Positions 49,832 to 61,700 of a stretch of 64,000 bases of DNA are shown in pieces (position 1 is the stretch's first letter; each line of letters begins with the position of its first letter). The notes beneath the pieces were generated by a model. It made no database searches, had not been told where the DNA came from, and worked only from the letters and a program-made list of their open reading frames with translations. The position numbers and the translations under genes are program-made. The DNA comes from Ulva prolifera (taxonomy: Eukaryota; Chlorophyta; Ulvophyceae; Ulvales; Ulvaceae): assembly GCA_023078555.1 (NCBI GenBank), contig CM041204.1, positions 4,122,430 to 4,186,429 on the forward strand. Direction: 5' to 3'.

Positions 49832-51546
49832 ATGAGCGCAATGGCTCCAGTGGTTAGTCGTCCCGCGGCTCTGCAAAACCGCACACATCGCATGCAGAGG
49901 AACACGGCATGCAGAGCCGTGGCCTTCGAAAAATACCAAGGCCTGGGCAACAACTTCATTCTGGTGTGCTTTCTGTTGTTCTGGACCGTCTTTCTGGCGC
50001 TGTCGAGTTGATTTGCAAAGTACTGGCTTGTCGTCCGGCGGTGACGTTGTGAGTAGTACTCCTGTAAACAGGTCGACAACCGGCATGCCGAGGAACCGGC
50101 TGTCACATCCGAGGAGGCAAAGCGGTGGTGTGATGTTAACTTCGGCGTCGGGGGTGACGGCATCATTTTCGCGATGCCGCCCCAAGGGGATACTGATTTC
50201 TCGATGCGGATCTTCAATAGCGATGGATCGGAGCCAGAAATGTGTGGCAATGGTATCAGATGCCTTGCAAAGTTTGTAGCTGATGCTGATGGTGTGGACA
50301 GTGCATCGTACAGGATACACACGCTGGCAGGTGTGTAGAGATTGCTCATTCAAGCTGCCGGGTGGTACACCGTTGCACCTCGGCTTGACGGAACCAATGG
50401 ATCTATATCCTCTCCTGTCATCGGCGCCTAGTGTATCACAGCAATACTAGCAGGGGCAACCTCTTCGTGCTCCAACCACAGGTTGCAGGGCGACCGTCCA
50501 ACATGTCTCAACAAGCTGCGATGCTGAACGCTGTCCCGATATTCAGGCCTCATCGTACCGGAGCTGCTAGAAGACGGCCGTGTAAAGGTGGACATGGGCA
50601 GTCCAATACTGAATGCTTCAGAAGTGCCATCGACTCTCCCGGGAAACGCTGAGGGCACCGCCATTGCTGTCCCACTTGAGATTGCTGGCTCACAGTGGAC
50701 TGTCACAGCTGTCGGCATGGGTAACCCTCATGCTGTCGTGTACTCCAGGGATGGCGAAGATGTCAAGGTATGGCTGCCATTGCATCATGCTCCCATCCTC
50801 AAACGCAACCTCTGCACAGCTACAACGTGACCATGTTATGTGATTGCTGCACCCCACATGCGGATCATCAGCCGCATCAAAACCTGGAACTGTTCGCATG
50901 TGTCCCAGATTATCCCGCTGCATTCGATCCAAGCCCACATTGGATGCATCAAATCAAGGCATACCGCAGATCCACCGACCAAGACATCATGCATTTGCTC
51001 ACAATCTCAGCCGCCGAAAATCACCTCTTGCCTCCGATCCTCTCGCTATGGGACGACCCTCTGGCCCAGCACCCATCGAGCGGGATTCTTCCTCACAGGC
51101 CCTGACCATTCTGCCAGCCTTCTCTCTTCCTGGCATCCCTGCTGTAAGGATAGGGCCTCATTGTCTCTCCATGTGCTCTCGCCACCTGGAAATTTCTGAT
51201 TGGCTGCATATCGCTGCAGGTGGACGACGTCGACCTCGCGGCGATCGGGCCGCTCTTCGAAGCCCACGAGACGTTCCCCGCCAAGACCAACACCGAGTTT
51301 GTCGAGGTGCTATCGCGCACGCATGTGCGCATGAGCGTGTGGGAGCGCGGGGCGGGGCGCACGCTGGCCTGCGGGACAGGCGCATGCGCGCTGGTTGTGG
51401 CAGGGGTGCTCGAGGGGCGCCTGGACCGGGGGGCGGTCGTGCGGGTCGACCTGCCCGGCGGGCCCCTGGACATCGAGTGGACTGAGGAGGGCAGGATTTT
51501 CATGACAGGCCCCGCTGAGCGCGTCTTCCGCGGCCAAGCGGTGTAA
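49832..51546 (+). CDS. DAPF: Diaminopimelate epimerase (plastid)
   Basis: Four exons: 49832-49963, 50072-50330, 50547-50767 and 51220-51546 (stop TAA). Phases 0,1,0 agree, giving 312 residues. DapF converts LL- to meso-diaminopimelate, the last step before decarboxylation to lysine; in plants it is plastid-located. The mature enzyme starts '[14 protein letters not shown]', then '[19 protein letters not shown]' at the exon 2 start, and '[20 protein letters not shown]' with the first catalytic Cys. '[14 protein letters not shown]', '[20 protein letters not shown]' and '[19 protein letters not shown]' with the second catalytic Cys follow. Both active-site Cys are intact. The first 28 residues are basic with no acid ('[20 protein letters not shown]'), a short organelle-targeting peptide. 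Two in-frame ATGs (49832, 49841) are possible starts. Wording matches the plant enzyme through its whole length. Confidence 0.95.
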
Positions 51547-52958
51547 TTCCACGTGCTCTACCACACAGCCGTGGTGGTGTGAAACACCGTCCTTGGATCA
51601 GAGCAGCATAGACCGAGCTGTGTGACCAGCGCTGAGTGGCATGGCGTGGATGTGCAGCCCCTGATGCGCCTACAGATCCAGACGGGAGATAGACAGATGA
51701 TGCGTCCCGATGGTGGGTTGCGCCATCGACCTTTTTTGAGTAAATACATTGCCCCAAAGCAATGCGCAGTCTTCGGTGTCAGTATACACCTTCGCACACC
51801 ACTGCTGTTTGGAAAGTGGCAGTTGGCCGCGTCGATGTGTCACACTGAGCTCGTGCAGAGGTACAGTGATGCCTTGGGTGCAGGCTTCTGCCGTCATGCA
51901 GAAAACCATTACTGTCGAACACAAGAGCACGCCATGGCTTTGGTGTGCTGATAGTGAGTGAGCGCACTGGCGTATTTGTGGCTTGCAAGGCACCTCTGTC
52001 CATAAACTATATAAGTAGCCACGTAATGGACGGGCGCCCTGGATCTTCGGATCGATGCGTTCGGGATTTTTACAATGCCTTCTAGTCTTATATGCTGCTC
52101 TGCCATGCCATTGCTCATGTAATTTGTCCTTTGATGCCTGTCATGAATTGTGAAGCCAAATCGGTTGATTCTTGAGATAGGATATATTGATATTTTTCGG
52201 TTCCTCACACTCGCATTAAGTTGGCAAGATGTGACACCAGCCCTCCAGAGAAACGTCGAAGCCGAACACTGCAAATTGGCGAATTCATTCCACTGATGTA
52301 GATGTGGAGAAACACATGACATGCAGATGGTGCGTAGTCATCTTGCAGGTGATTGCATGGTCTGAAAAAATATGCACATCTTTACACACTTGATACTAAT
52401 TAACACTGAACGGGTTTCTATTCATGAGCTGTGGTGAAGGTCTGAGCTAGATTCTGATTGGCATCTCATTGTGGACGCCCCATGCCAGAAACCGCCGCAC
52501 CCACACAGCATCACTTCAAGTTGGCCACTGTTTTGGACTTACATGCCCACAGCCAAAGCACCATCCTGGCAGCTGCCATGGCACTTCACACAAATCACGC
52601 ACTGCCTCTACCCTGCAGAGGAGCGTGGCTTGTCGCCGATGCTCACCTCAGAGCGCCAGCCATGGCGTCGAGGCCAACATGCAGCGCGAGGAGCACGTCT
52701 TCTCGGCGGACACGGCTCTCAAGGCTGCCGACACCAGCTGGGCAATCCCAGGGAACCGTCGAATTTGGCTTGGAGTCATCACCTGTGTGAAACATGTTGA
52801 AACGTCCACGGCAATGCATGTCCACCTAACTCTGCGGAAGACTTCAGCTGCCTACTCCGGCTGCTTGCTTCGCTTCCTTGAAGATTCAAGGACTAGTTGC
52901 CACTGCTTGTGTGGGGACTGCATGCATGAGTTGCAGGTCTGCAGCCCACCCCGGGTGA
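51547..52958. other. Intergenic between convergent DapF and Trf4 genes
   Basis: About 1.4 kb, lower in G+C from 51.9 to 52.4 kb. Several short overlapping ORFs lie at 52.46-52.97 kb in different frames; none has a motif. No terminator or RNA gene is recognised. Confidence 0.5.
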
Positions 52959-55900
52959 CTACCTAACTCGCTGCCCAGCTGTCTGTCCAGTGGCCAACCC
53001 TTTCCGCGCCTTCTTCCTTGCTGACCTCGACGTCGACGACTCTGGCTCCCCCCGCACCCCTGCCGCCCCACTCTTGTGCTTCTCGCTCCGGCTGCCCGGC
53101 TCACCGCCGCCGCCGCTGCCACCAGTACCGCGCCGCCGCTTGCCGTTGCCACGTGCTCCTGTAGCTCCCCCCCCCGCCTGCGCGTCGCCGCCGCCGCCGC
53201 CACCGCGCCGCTGCCTTGGCGGCGGCGGTCGGATTGCAAGGACGTCGTTGAGGCGGAGGATGCCGCCGAGCATCGGGCGGCCGCGCAGCTGCCGCACCTC
53301 GGCGGCCGACATGTCCCGCATGCCCGGCGGCTGGAACGTGAGCATCTGGTAGGCGTGGTCAAACGCGCTGCGCACCATGCCCGACCCAAAGGACCCCCTG
53401 CACCACGGGGCGCCGTCTCAGAATGTGGGCGAGCTGCTGTTGTCTGCGGCGGCTGCCACAGGTGCATGTGCTCGGTTGGGACCAAGCTGCCGGGTTGTGT
53501 GACACGGCATCGGTCAGGGTGTTTGCACAGATTCAGTGCCTCACAGGCAGCGGCCCGCTTCTCAGGCTGGAGCGCGACGGCGCAAGTGCGCGGGACGTGT
53601 CATGCGTCAGCAATTCACCAAGCCGCCTGGCCACCTTGATGCCAAGAATTCAATACATGGTCCGTCAAACCCTCGACCCTAGAACATCGGTTCCATGGTG
53701 GCGGTTCCACGACAAACCATGAAAAGCTCGTTCCATCATCAGCACATATCTCGAGATACGAACACACGCACACAACTTTAGAAAGGACCTCAACTCAAGC
53801 TGCATGAGTGGGCTGGGCGGGAGAGGGTTTGACCACAGCGCACGCACCCGGAGACATCGTTGTTGCAGTCGAGGGGGTCCATTATCGAGAAGCGCTCGCC
53901 GCGGTTTGCGCCGCCCTTGCGGAAGCGCGCCTGCTGCGGAAAGGTACGGCTCTTGTTGTAGCAGAAGCCGCCGTCGCCGCACGCCACGCCGACCGCGCTG
54001 TAGTCCAGCTGGCGGCCGTAGAAGCGGAAGTAGTCGATCAGCAGCACGCCGAGGTTGCAGTCCAGCTGCTGCATCTGGCCTGCACGCATGGCGCTCATGC
54101 ATGCCCGGCACACTTGGGAGCACGCTCCGTGCGAGTTGGCCACAGAGCAGCAGCCGCACTGCAGCTACATGCACTGTACGCATGCGCTTCCGTGCAGTGC
54201 AAGCGGACTAGCATAGGACGCAGCAGTGGCGGCGGCGGCGAGTGCGCGCATGTCAATGAACCGCCCTGAGGGACGCCACAGCAGCGAGGTGCACCAGCGC
54301 CCTCGACGCTGCCACTCGCGCGGTGCAAAGCCAGCCGTGCGCCGAGGGTGAAGCTGGAACGCAGAGAATGCATAACAACGACCCGGGGCAGTAGGCAATC
54401 AGAAAAGACAAAAAAATGGCCTCAAACAGGCTATATCTGCAAAGGGGGGGGGGGGGGGGGGGGGCGGCGGCCACACCGGGGGTTCGGGTCTTGCGGGAGG
54501 GGTGCATCTTGAGGAAGGCGATGACGGAGAGGATGAGGGAGAAGCTGCTGAGGCCGCCGGTATACACCTCATTCATGAGGCGCTGCAGCAGAAAGAGCTT
54601 GAGGATGGTGACGAGCGGCCGCAGCGGCGGCCACGCGGCGAGCTCCCGCCGGATGTACTCCACCGCCGCGACGCCGTTGCCCTTGCCGATCGAGATGTCG
54701 AACTTCAGGCCGTACGGCATCACCACCAGTTTAACGATCGGCACCTTGGCCCCCGACACCACCTGCGCCAAGGACACACAAAGTGTCGGGGGGGACAGTC
54801 AGGGGGGGACAACCGGGCGGATCAGTCGGGAGGGCGGGGAGCGTATGTCTCAGTGCCAGCATGCACGTGTGCGTGGCACGGCATGCTTTGCCCGCTGGCG
54901 TCTGCATGTGCGCTCAGCGCCTGCCAGCCGCATGACAGACTCACACCGCCCGACACAAAGAGTCCTGTGATGCTCCGGGGCGCGTTGTGCGAGGTGAGAG
55001 GAACAAGCATCAACACGGGCTGGCCCAGCACCGCGCAGCGAAGTGCAGACGCCGGTGAGGAGGGGAGGGAGGGGCCCCACACCTCGACCTCGGTGGCCCA
55101 GTCTGTGCTGTTCAGGGACTGGCCGATGGCCCGCAGCGCTGACACGGTGCTGCTGGGGGTGATCTCGGCGCAGAGGATGACGCAGTCGACGTCCGACGTC
55201 GGCAGATGCAGGCCCGTCGCAAACGACCCAAACACCTGCACGAGCGGCGGCCATCGTCACCCCGCCGCGCGGGCGACGCTGCGGTGCATGGGGCTGCGCA
55301 CGCCCGGGCGCCTGAGTGCTTACAGCATGCATGGCCACATCAGCTGATGTCGTCGTCGTCGACGGCACACATGCGAGGATGGCATCAGCAGCGCTGAGAC
55401 CCATTCAGAGATGGCTGTAGATGGCTTGCGCAGGTGGCACATGAGCGCAAGTTCCCACCTGCGATGACAGTTCAGACGCATTCGGCAGAATGGAACCACT
55501 AGAATATGGCCAAACGCCCAAGAAAGAAAAATGCCTGCGCTGATCACCGACACCATCGACAGAGGACACCCCAGGCGCAACAGAGCACATGTTGTCCTGA
55601 TTGCCTGGCCCTCGGGGGGCGGAATCCAAAGCTCATGCGAGTGGAGCATGATGCCTAAACAAGCAGAGGGGTCGCCTCAGGGACACGCATGCATGAGCGC
55701 AGGCACGCGGCGCAGCACCTCGAGGCGGGCGGTGGGGAAGATGGCGGTGATGAGGGCGTCGAGGAGGCCCTTCGCCTCGAGGCGCTGCGCGTCTTCCGCC
55801 GGCACCGGCCGCAGCAGGCTGTTGATCTCCACGATCTCGTTGTGCAGCCGCAGCGTCTGCGACGAGATCTGGAGGTTGGCCTCGTACCACGGCAGGTCCT

Positions 55901-57858
55901 CGTCGCGCCACTGCTGCACCTCCTTCGCCGCCGCCGCTGCACGCGAAGACGCTGTCATGACCCAGCCGCTGCACGCGCAGACCGGATGGGTGTAGATTCC
56001 ATGTTCGGTCGCAGCTGGAATCTCATGGACAAAGCAGGGGAGCGCAGCCCATGCCACAGGGTGCGGCTGCGCTGGTGCGAAAGGGTACACAGTAGGGACC
56101 CGAGCGGTGGCTGCTGAGAAAGAGTAGCATGTATGCGGTGAGGATGTGGCAACCCCAACGTTACAGCCGATATACCACTGGACTGCCACAAGTCTTAGCT
56201 GCTAGCATGTGCGCTCAAGGGGAGAATGACCGCACTGCCATTGAGTGACACCTCAACGAGCAGGTAACACCCGTTCTACACATGTGTCACAACTGAGGCA
56301 CTCGCTACCAGTGAAGCAGCCTGCATGATGGTGTCTGACAGAGCGCACCTGTGGCGGGGGCGGGATCTTCTTGAGGTTCTGCATCGTCCTCATCACCAGA
56401 GCCACTCCCGAACGCAATGAAGTCGTCGTCCAGACCGTTTGCAATTGCATCTGCCGGCTCTTCGTCCTCCTCGTCCTCCACCTCTGCACAGCAGGGCACC
56501 TCTCCCACCGGGGTCCCAGATGCCATCACAGCATGCAGGGTTGCCTGCCCAAGCTGCTGCCGCTGCCACACATACGCACTGCGAGCAAGGTGTGGCCACG
56601 GTGGACAACAGTATGCCATCAGGCAGCAGGTTATTGTGCTTTTGTGGGTGAAACTGTCGATCGTGATGTGCGCTGACGTGGCCACTTGGCACCTTCTGCT
56701 GCTGTCACTATATTCAAGGGTAGAGCTGTTCCAGAGCAGGGATGTATGCTCGATGTGACGTGGGTGCTACAGACGTACAGATACACCATATCTAGAATGT
56801 TTGAAGGGAAGATGTTGCCGGCTCACTGATCACTTGAGCGCTGCATGCCTACGACTCTCCCCACCTTAGATGCACACCACTCACGGAGCGGCAGATATCA
56901 GATCAAGCAGCATCGCAAACGGGGCTTCTACGCACATCTTGTGATTCGTTGCTGAATACTGTACAGTACCAGAGCATACCTTCCAGCGAGTCATCGTCAT
57001 CAGACTCAGATATCATGACCGGACCACATTGCAACTCGCTCGCATCGGCTGCCGGAACAGAGTCCAGTAGCTGTGCCTGTGCTTTTTGCTTGTCAGCTGC
57101 ATGCAGACACCGATGTTTGAACCTGTGATAGGGCGTACAGTTGAGGGTGTGAGCATGGGTCTCACCTTCTATGGTGTCATGTTGGGGAAACTGTTGATTG
57201 TCCCCTTGCATTGGCAAGCCAGTGAAAGAGAACAAGGGCTTTGCGGCCTCAGCGAATGTGGCCTTTCCATTCATCCTGACAGTGCCAAGAGCGAATCCTC
57301 TGGGCAGCTCCGAAGTGTCAAATCTGACGGCTCCTTTGTGTGTCACACCCGGGCCAGTTCCTCGGCTCTGGCCAGCTCCCACGCTCTGAATGCAGATCAG
57401 AGTGCTTCAGGCACAAGAAGGCCACGTCCAACAACGATCTCCAGTATTTTTTGGACAAACCATGTTCCAGATTTGTCCCAAAGGCTCCCGACATCATTCA
57501 CACGGATCGAGACTGCAAACAAATAAGTTGTGCTGACAGGGAATCGACACACCTGAGGTTGCAACGAAGCTTTATATTGTGCGATAACGGCCTCAATCTT
57601 CCTCAATTGGTATGACTGGTACGCCCTTGCGTCTGGATGCGCTCGCTCTGCGCGCTTGAACGACGACAAGTTACTGTACACTGCAGGATTCGGTCCAAAC
57701 AGGACTGTGCCATACTTTGGCTTCTTTGCTTTAGCGACTGCTCCAGCCTGTTCGTCCTCATGCTTTTCGCGACGCTGCTGGCGCTTGGCGACACCTCTGG
57801 ACTGCGTAGCCAATGGCCTATCACGACGCGGATCAAAGTGTGCCTTTGACTTCACCAT
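52959..57858 (-). CDS. Trf4/5-type non-canonical poly(A) polymerase (TRAMP complex) with novel N-terminal extension
   Basis: Nine exons on the minus strand: 57858-57553, 57385-57166, 57096-56980, 56483-56349, 55936-55719, 55235-55083, 54762-54477, 54079-53848 and 53397-52959. All phases agree, giving 701 residues. Trf4-family enzymes add short A-tails to nuclear RNAs to send them to the exosome. From about residue 260: 'DEDLPWYEANLQ', the nucleotidyltransferase signature 'GSFATGLHLPTSDVDCVI' with two catalytic Asp, the third Asp in 'LKFDISIGKGNG', and the PAP-associated domain 'LGVLLIDYFRFYG' ... 'IMDPLDCNNDVS'. The tail is Gly/Arg-rich and basic. Residues 1-260 are a basic region ('PRRDRPLATQSRGVAKRQQR'), then a strongly acidic one ('SESDDDDSLE', 'VEDEEDEEPAD'), unlike any N-terminus I know. 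An in-frame ATG at 55958 would allow a separate, shorter Trf4 gene. Confidence 0.85.
54444..54464. repeat. Uninterrupted run of 21 G (21 C on the gene strand)
   Basis: It lies in Trf4 intron 7, about 12 nt inside the donor of exon 7. Such a run is length-unstable and sits where splice-site recognition occurs. Confidence 0.95.
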
Positions 57859-58785
57859 AGCTGTGATGATACCGTTATAGATGACCAGTGAGGTAGATGG
57901 CTCAATTGCCCAACATGGGTGCCCCACTAAGGAAGTACATGCGCACCGCCCAAACTAACCTGACAGCGGCAGCACGCGCGGCCCTGTGCGCGCCCTATTG
58001 CCAGCTGTTGCAACTGGGCAGTGTAGAAAGTCTGTCTGTACCAGGTAGCATTGGCACAGGTGCCACGACATGGCCAGCACATCAACACGCTGGCCATGGA
58101 GCACATCAACATGCCTGGAGTAAAAACCACCCAAGACACAGCGCCATAGCGGATCCAGCGAGGTGCTGTCGCAAGCATCAGGTGCACGACTTCACAATCT
58201 CCTCCCCAATGCCAGGATGTGTAGTCCCTCGTTACCTGTGTTCGCTCTTTGGCTGTGTTCTTTCAGACACACAGCCAAGGACTGATCTCGCAATATCAAG
58301 CTCTTGCCATGCTTCTCGCGCACACGCCGTTACAACCAGTCGCATGGTGACCTGATTAAAAAGAACAGAGCACTTTCGACGCTTCGTATGCTTTGATTCT
58401 GGGCAGGACATCTACCGCGCTTCAGAGGGGCTTGACATTTTGCTCGTACGAACGCCGTGGTGGGGCTGGCGCGCCCCACGAAGCTTGTCGCTGATTACGA
58501 AAAGGAGCTCTGATGACGCTAGCTGTTCACTTGTTCTTGGATGTGGATCACGCTATCAGCACGCTTGGTTGTCCGTCGTCGTGTAACCAGCTCGACACTT
58601 CGGAGTGCCAAAGCCTTACCAAACTCAGCTACAGGTATAATCTGTGATGATCCAATCAAGGGCTTCGGAAGATTACATTGAGTGTTCTGTAGCCTGTATT
58701 CTATTAGTCTTTCCTTTCGTTCTAATCTTTCAGTATTACTATCGTCTGCGAACTGCCAAAAGATGGGGACTCGATGCGTCCTCCC
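57859..58785. promoter_or_regulatory. Trf4 upstream region and 3' flank of the 38-residue-repeat gene
   Basis: About 0.9 kb between two minus-strand genes. No gene is recognised. Tandem GCTGGCCATGGAGC-type and GTGTCTGAAAGAACAC-type short repeats near 58065-58100 and 58250-58275 are visible. Confidence 0.4.
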
Positions 58786-61700
58786 TCAAACCTCTACGTC
58801 GCCGTCGTCCTTATCTATCATTGCACCACCGTTCCCTTCTGCCATTGTGGTTTGTGCGAACACCTGGGCTGTGACAGGCCTCAGGCTATGCTTGGCCTTC
58901 TTCTTGGCGTTCTTCTTGGCATGCTGGAGTTTCTTCTTGGACATGCCAGTGACCTTCTGCCCGTCACTATCATCGAAGCACTCATTCTCAGGCCGTTTGT
59001 ACAGGATCAGAGAGTCTGTTGCGGAGACAGCTGTCCTAGAAGGAGTCTCAGAACCTGGTGAGGGGTCAGATACGTTGGTGGCGATTTGACTGTCAGCTGT
59101 GGCTTCAAACGCTTCAGGGGCATCGACTATGGGCTCGGGCAGTACATGTGAGCATGCTGCTGGCTCTGCCCCACATGGCATGTCCTCATCTGTCCTCTCA
59201 ACATTCCTCATGGTGGGCGGAGCTAACACCTCGCATCGGAAAGGTCCCTTCGCAACACTCAGTTTGGCATTCTTCTTGGCCTGGTCTCGGTCCCTCTTGG
59301 TCAAGCCAGGGGTCCTCCGGCGGTCGCTTTCATCGAAGAAGTCATTGTCAGGCCGTCTGTACTCTATCAGGAGCCCTTCAAAGGGAAAACACGCCACAGG
59401 TGAGGATGCTGGCTGCCCAAGCACATCTGCCCTCTCCGCCGGCTCTGAGCCGGCAGCAGCGCGGCAGTCTGGGACCATCTCCGCAGAGGGCTGGCCATCA
59501 TCAAAGTCTGCACCAGGTAATGTTCATGCACTGACTACAACTAACATCGCTGCATGTGCTTGTGCCCACCACACTCACACGTTCGAGCAAAAGCATGTAA
59601 GTTCATGCCCACCACACGCATACATTCGCGCAAAAGCATGTACCTTCACACGGATGCAGCAAGGCAAAGGCCACCACACAGGAAAGACAGCTGCAGCAAG
59701 GCAGCAAGGCAAAGGCCACCACACAGGAAAGACAGCTGCAGCAAGGCAAAGGCCACCATACAAGAAAGACAAAAGCCAGCACATTGGTGCAGGAAAGCCT
59801 ACCTGCTGCGATCCCGGGCATGAGGGGTTGGCACGTTGCCAGCGGCATGTTAACTTCCGCCGCCAGTTCAGAGAGGACCGCCTGCACGGCAGCCGGCTGA
59901 GCCTCCGCCGCCACCTCCGCAGAAAAGTGTGTGCAGAGTGTTACCACCTCTGGCAGCAGATATGCCCCCCAGTCGACAGTCACCTCGCCGTCCACGAGGC
60001 AGGCTTCAGCCGGCCCAGCTGCGGACAGGAGCGCTGCCAGCTGCGAGCCAAGCGAACTGCCATCAGGCAGCAGGCAAGCCCCCCAGTCGACGCTCATCTC
60101 ACCGTCCACGAGGCAGGCTTCAGCCGGCCCAGCTGCGGACAGGAGCGCTGCCAGCTGCGAGCCAAGCGAACTGCCATCTGGCAGGAGGCAAGCCCCCCAG
60201 TCGATAATCATCTCACCACCTGACAAACGAGCCATCTCTGGCTCAGCTACAGCTGCAGGCGGCGCTTCTGCCAGCTTCTGGAAAATTGAGCTTACGAAAG
60301 CCGATACTTCACATGCAATCGTGACCTGCACAGCCCATGCAGTCAGCACTCAGGCCCTGTGACCCCAACTACCACAGCAGTACTTGGGCACGTGTCTGAG
60401 AGTGCAGGGCACAGGGGTGCGGGGTGCGGCACAGGAGTGCACCGGCACAGGCAGGTGGTGCATGGGAGGAATGCGATGCAGTGGAATGCAGCGTGGCATC
60501 CTGCCAAAGCAAGTCCTTGAGATCATTGACATTGACATTCCTCCATGAAGGGTACACATGAATGTACACACTGCTGCACAGCACTATCAGTCGCAGCACA
60601 CCTCTGGCAGAAGAGTGTGCACCGCCTCCACAGCAGCCAGCCGAGCCGCTGCCGTCTCGACAGCAGCAGCCAACTCGGCCGCTGCCGCCTCCGCCTCCGC
60701 AGCAGCCAGCTGAGCCGCCGCCGCCTCTGCAGCAGCAGCCAACTCCGCTGCCGCCGCCGCCGCGTCTACAGCAGCCAGACGGGCCATCGCCGCCTCCGCC
60801 CCCTCAGCAGCCAGTTGAGCCGCCGCCGCCACCACAGCAGCAGCCAATCCCGTCGCCGTCGTCGCCGCCTCCACAGCAGCCAGCCGAGCCGCTGCCGTCT
60901 TCGCAGCAGTAGCCAACTCTGCCGCCACCGCCGCCGCCCCAACAGCAGCCATCTGAGCCGCCGCCGCCTCCGCATCATCTGGCAACTCGGCAGCGGACAG
61001 GAGTGCTGTCACCTGTGAGCCAAGCGTGTTGCCGTCGGGCAGCAGGCAAGCGCCCCAGTCAATGATCATCTCACCGTCCATGAGGCAGGCTTCAGCCGGT
61101 CCAGCAGCGGACAGGAGCGCTGCCAGCTGCGAGCCAAGCGTGTTGCCGTCGGGCAGCAGGCAAGCCCCCCAGTCAATGATCATCTCACCGTCCACGAGGC
61201 AGGCTTCAGCCGGCCCAGCAGCGGACAGGAGCGCTGCCAGCTGCGAGCCAAGCGTGTTGCCGTCGGGCAGCAGGCAAGCCCCCCAGTCAATGATCATCTC
61301 ACCGTCCACGAGGCAGGCTTCAGCCGGCCCAGCAGCGGACAGGAGCGCTGCCAGCTGCGAGCCAAGCGAACTGCCATCAGGCAGCAGGCAAGCCCCCCAG
61401 TCGATAATCATCTCACCACCTGACAAACTAGCCATCTCTGGCTCAGGTGCAGCTGCAGGCAGCGGAAAAGACGCCACAGGTGAGGATGCTGGCTGCCCAA
61501 GCACATCTGCCCTCACCGCCGGCTCTGAGGCGGCAGCAGCGCGGCAGTCTGGGACCATCTCCTCAGAGGGCTGGCCATCATCAAAGTCTGCACCAGGTAA
61601 TGTTCATGCACCGACTACAACTCACATCGCTGCATGTGCTTGTGCCCACCACACTCACACGTTCGAGCAAAAGCATGTACCTTCACACGAATGCAGCAGC

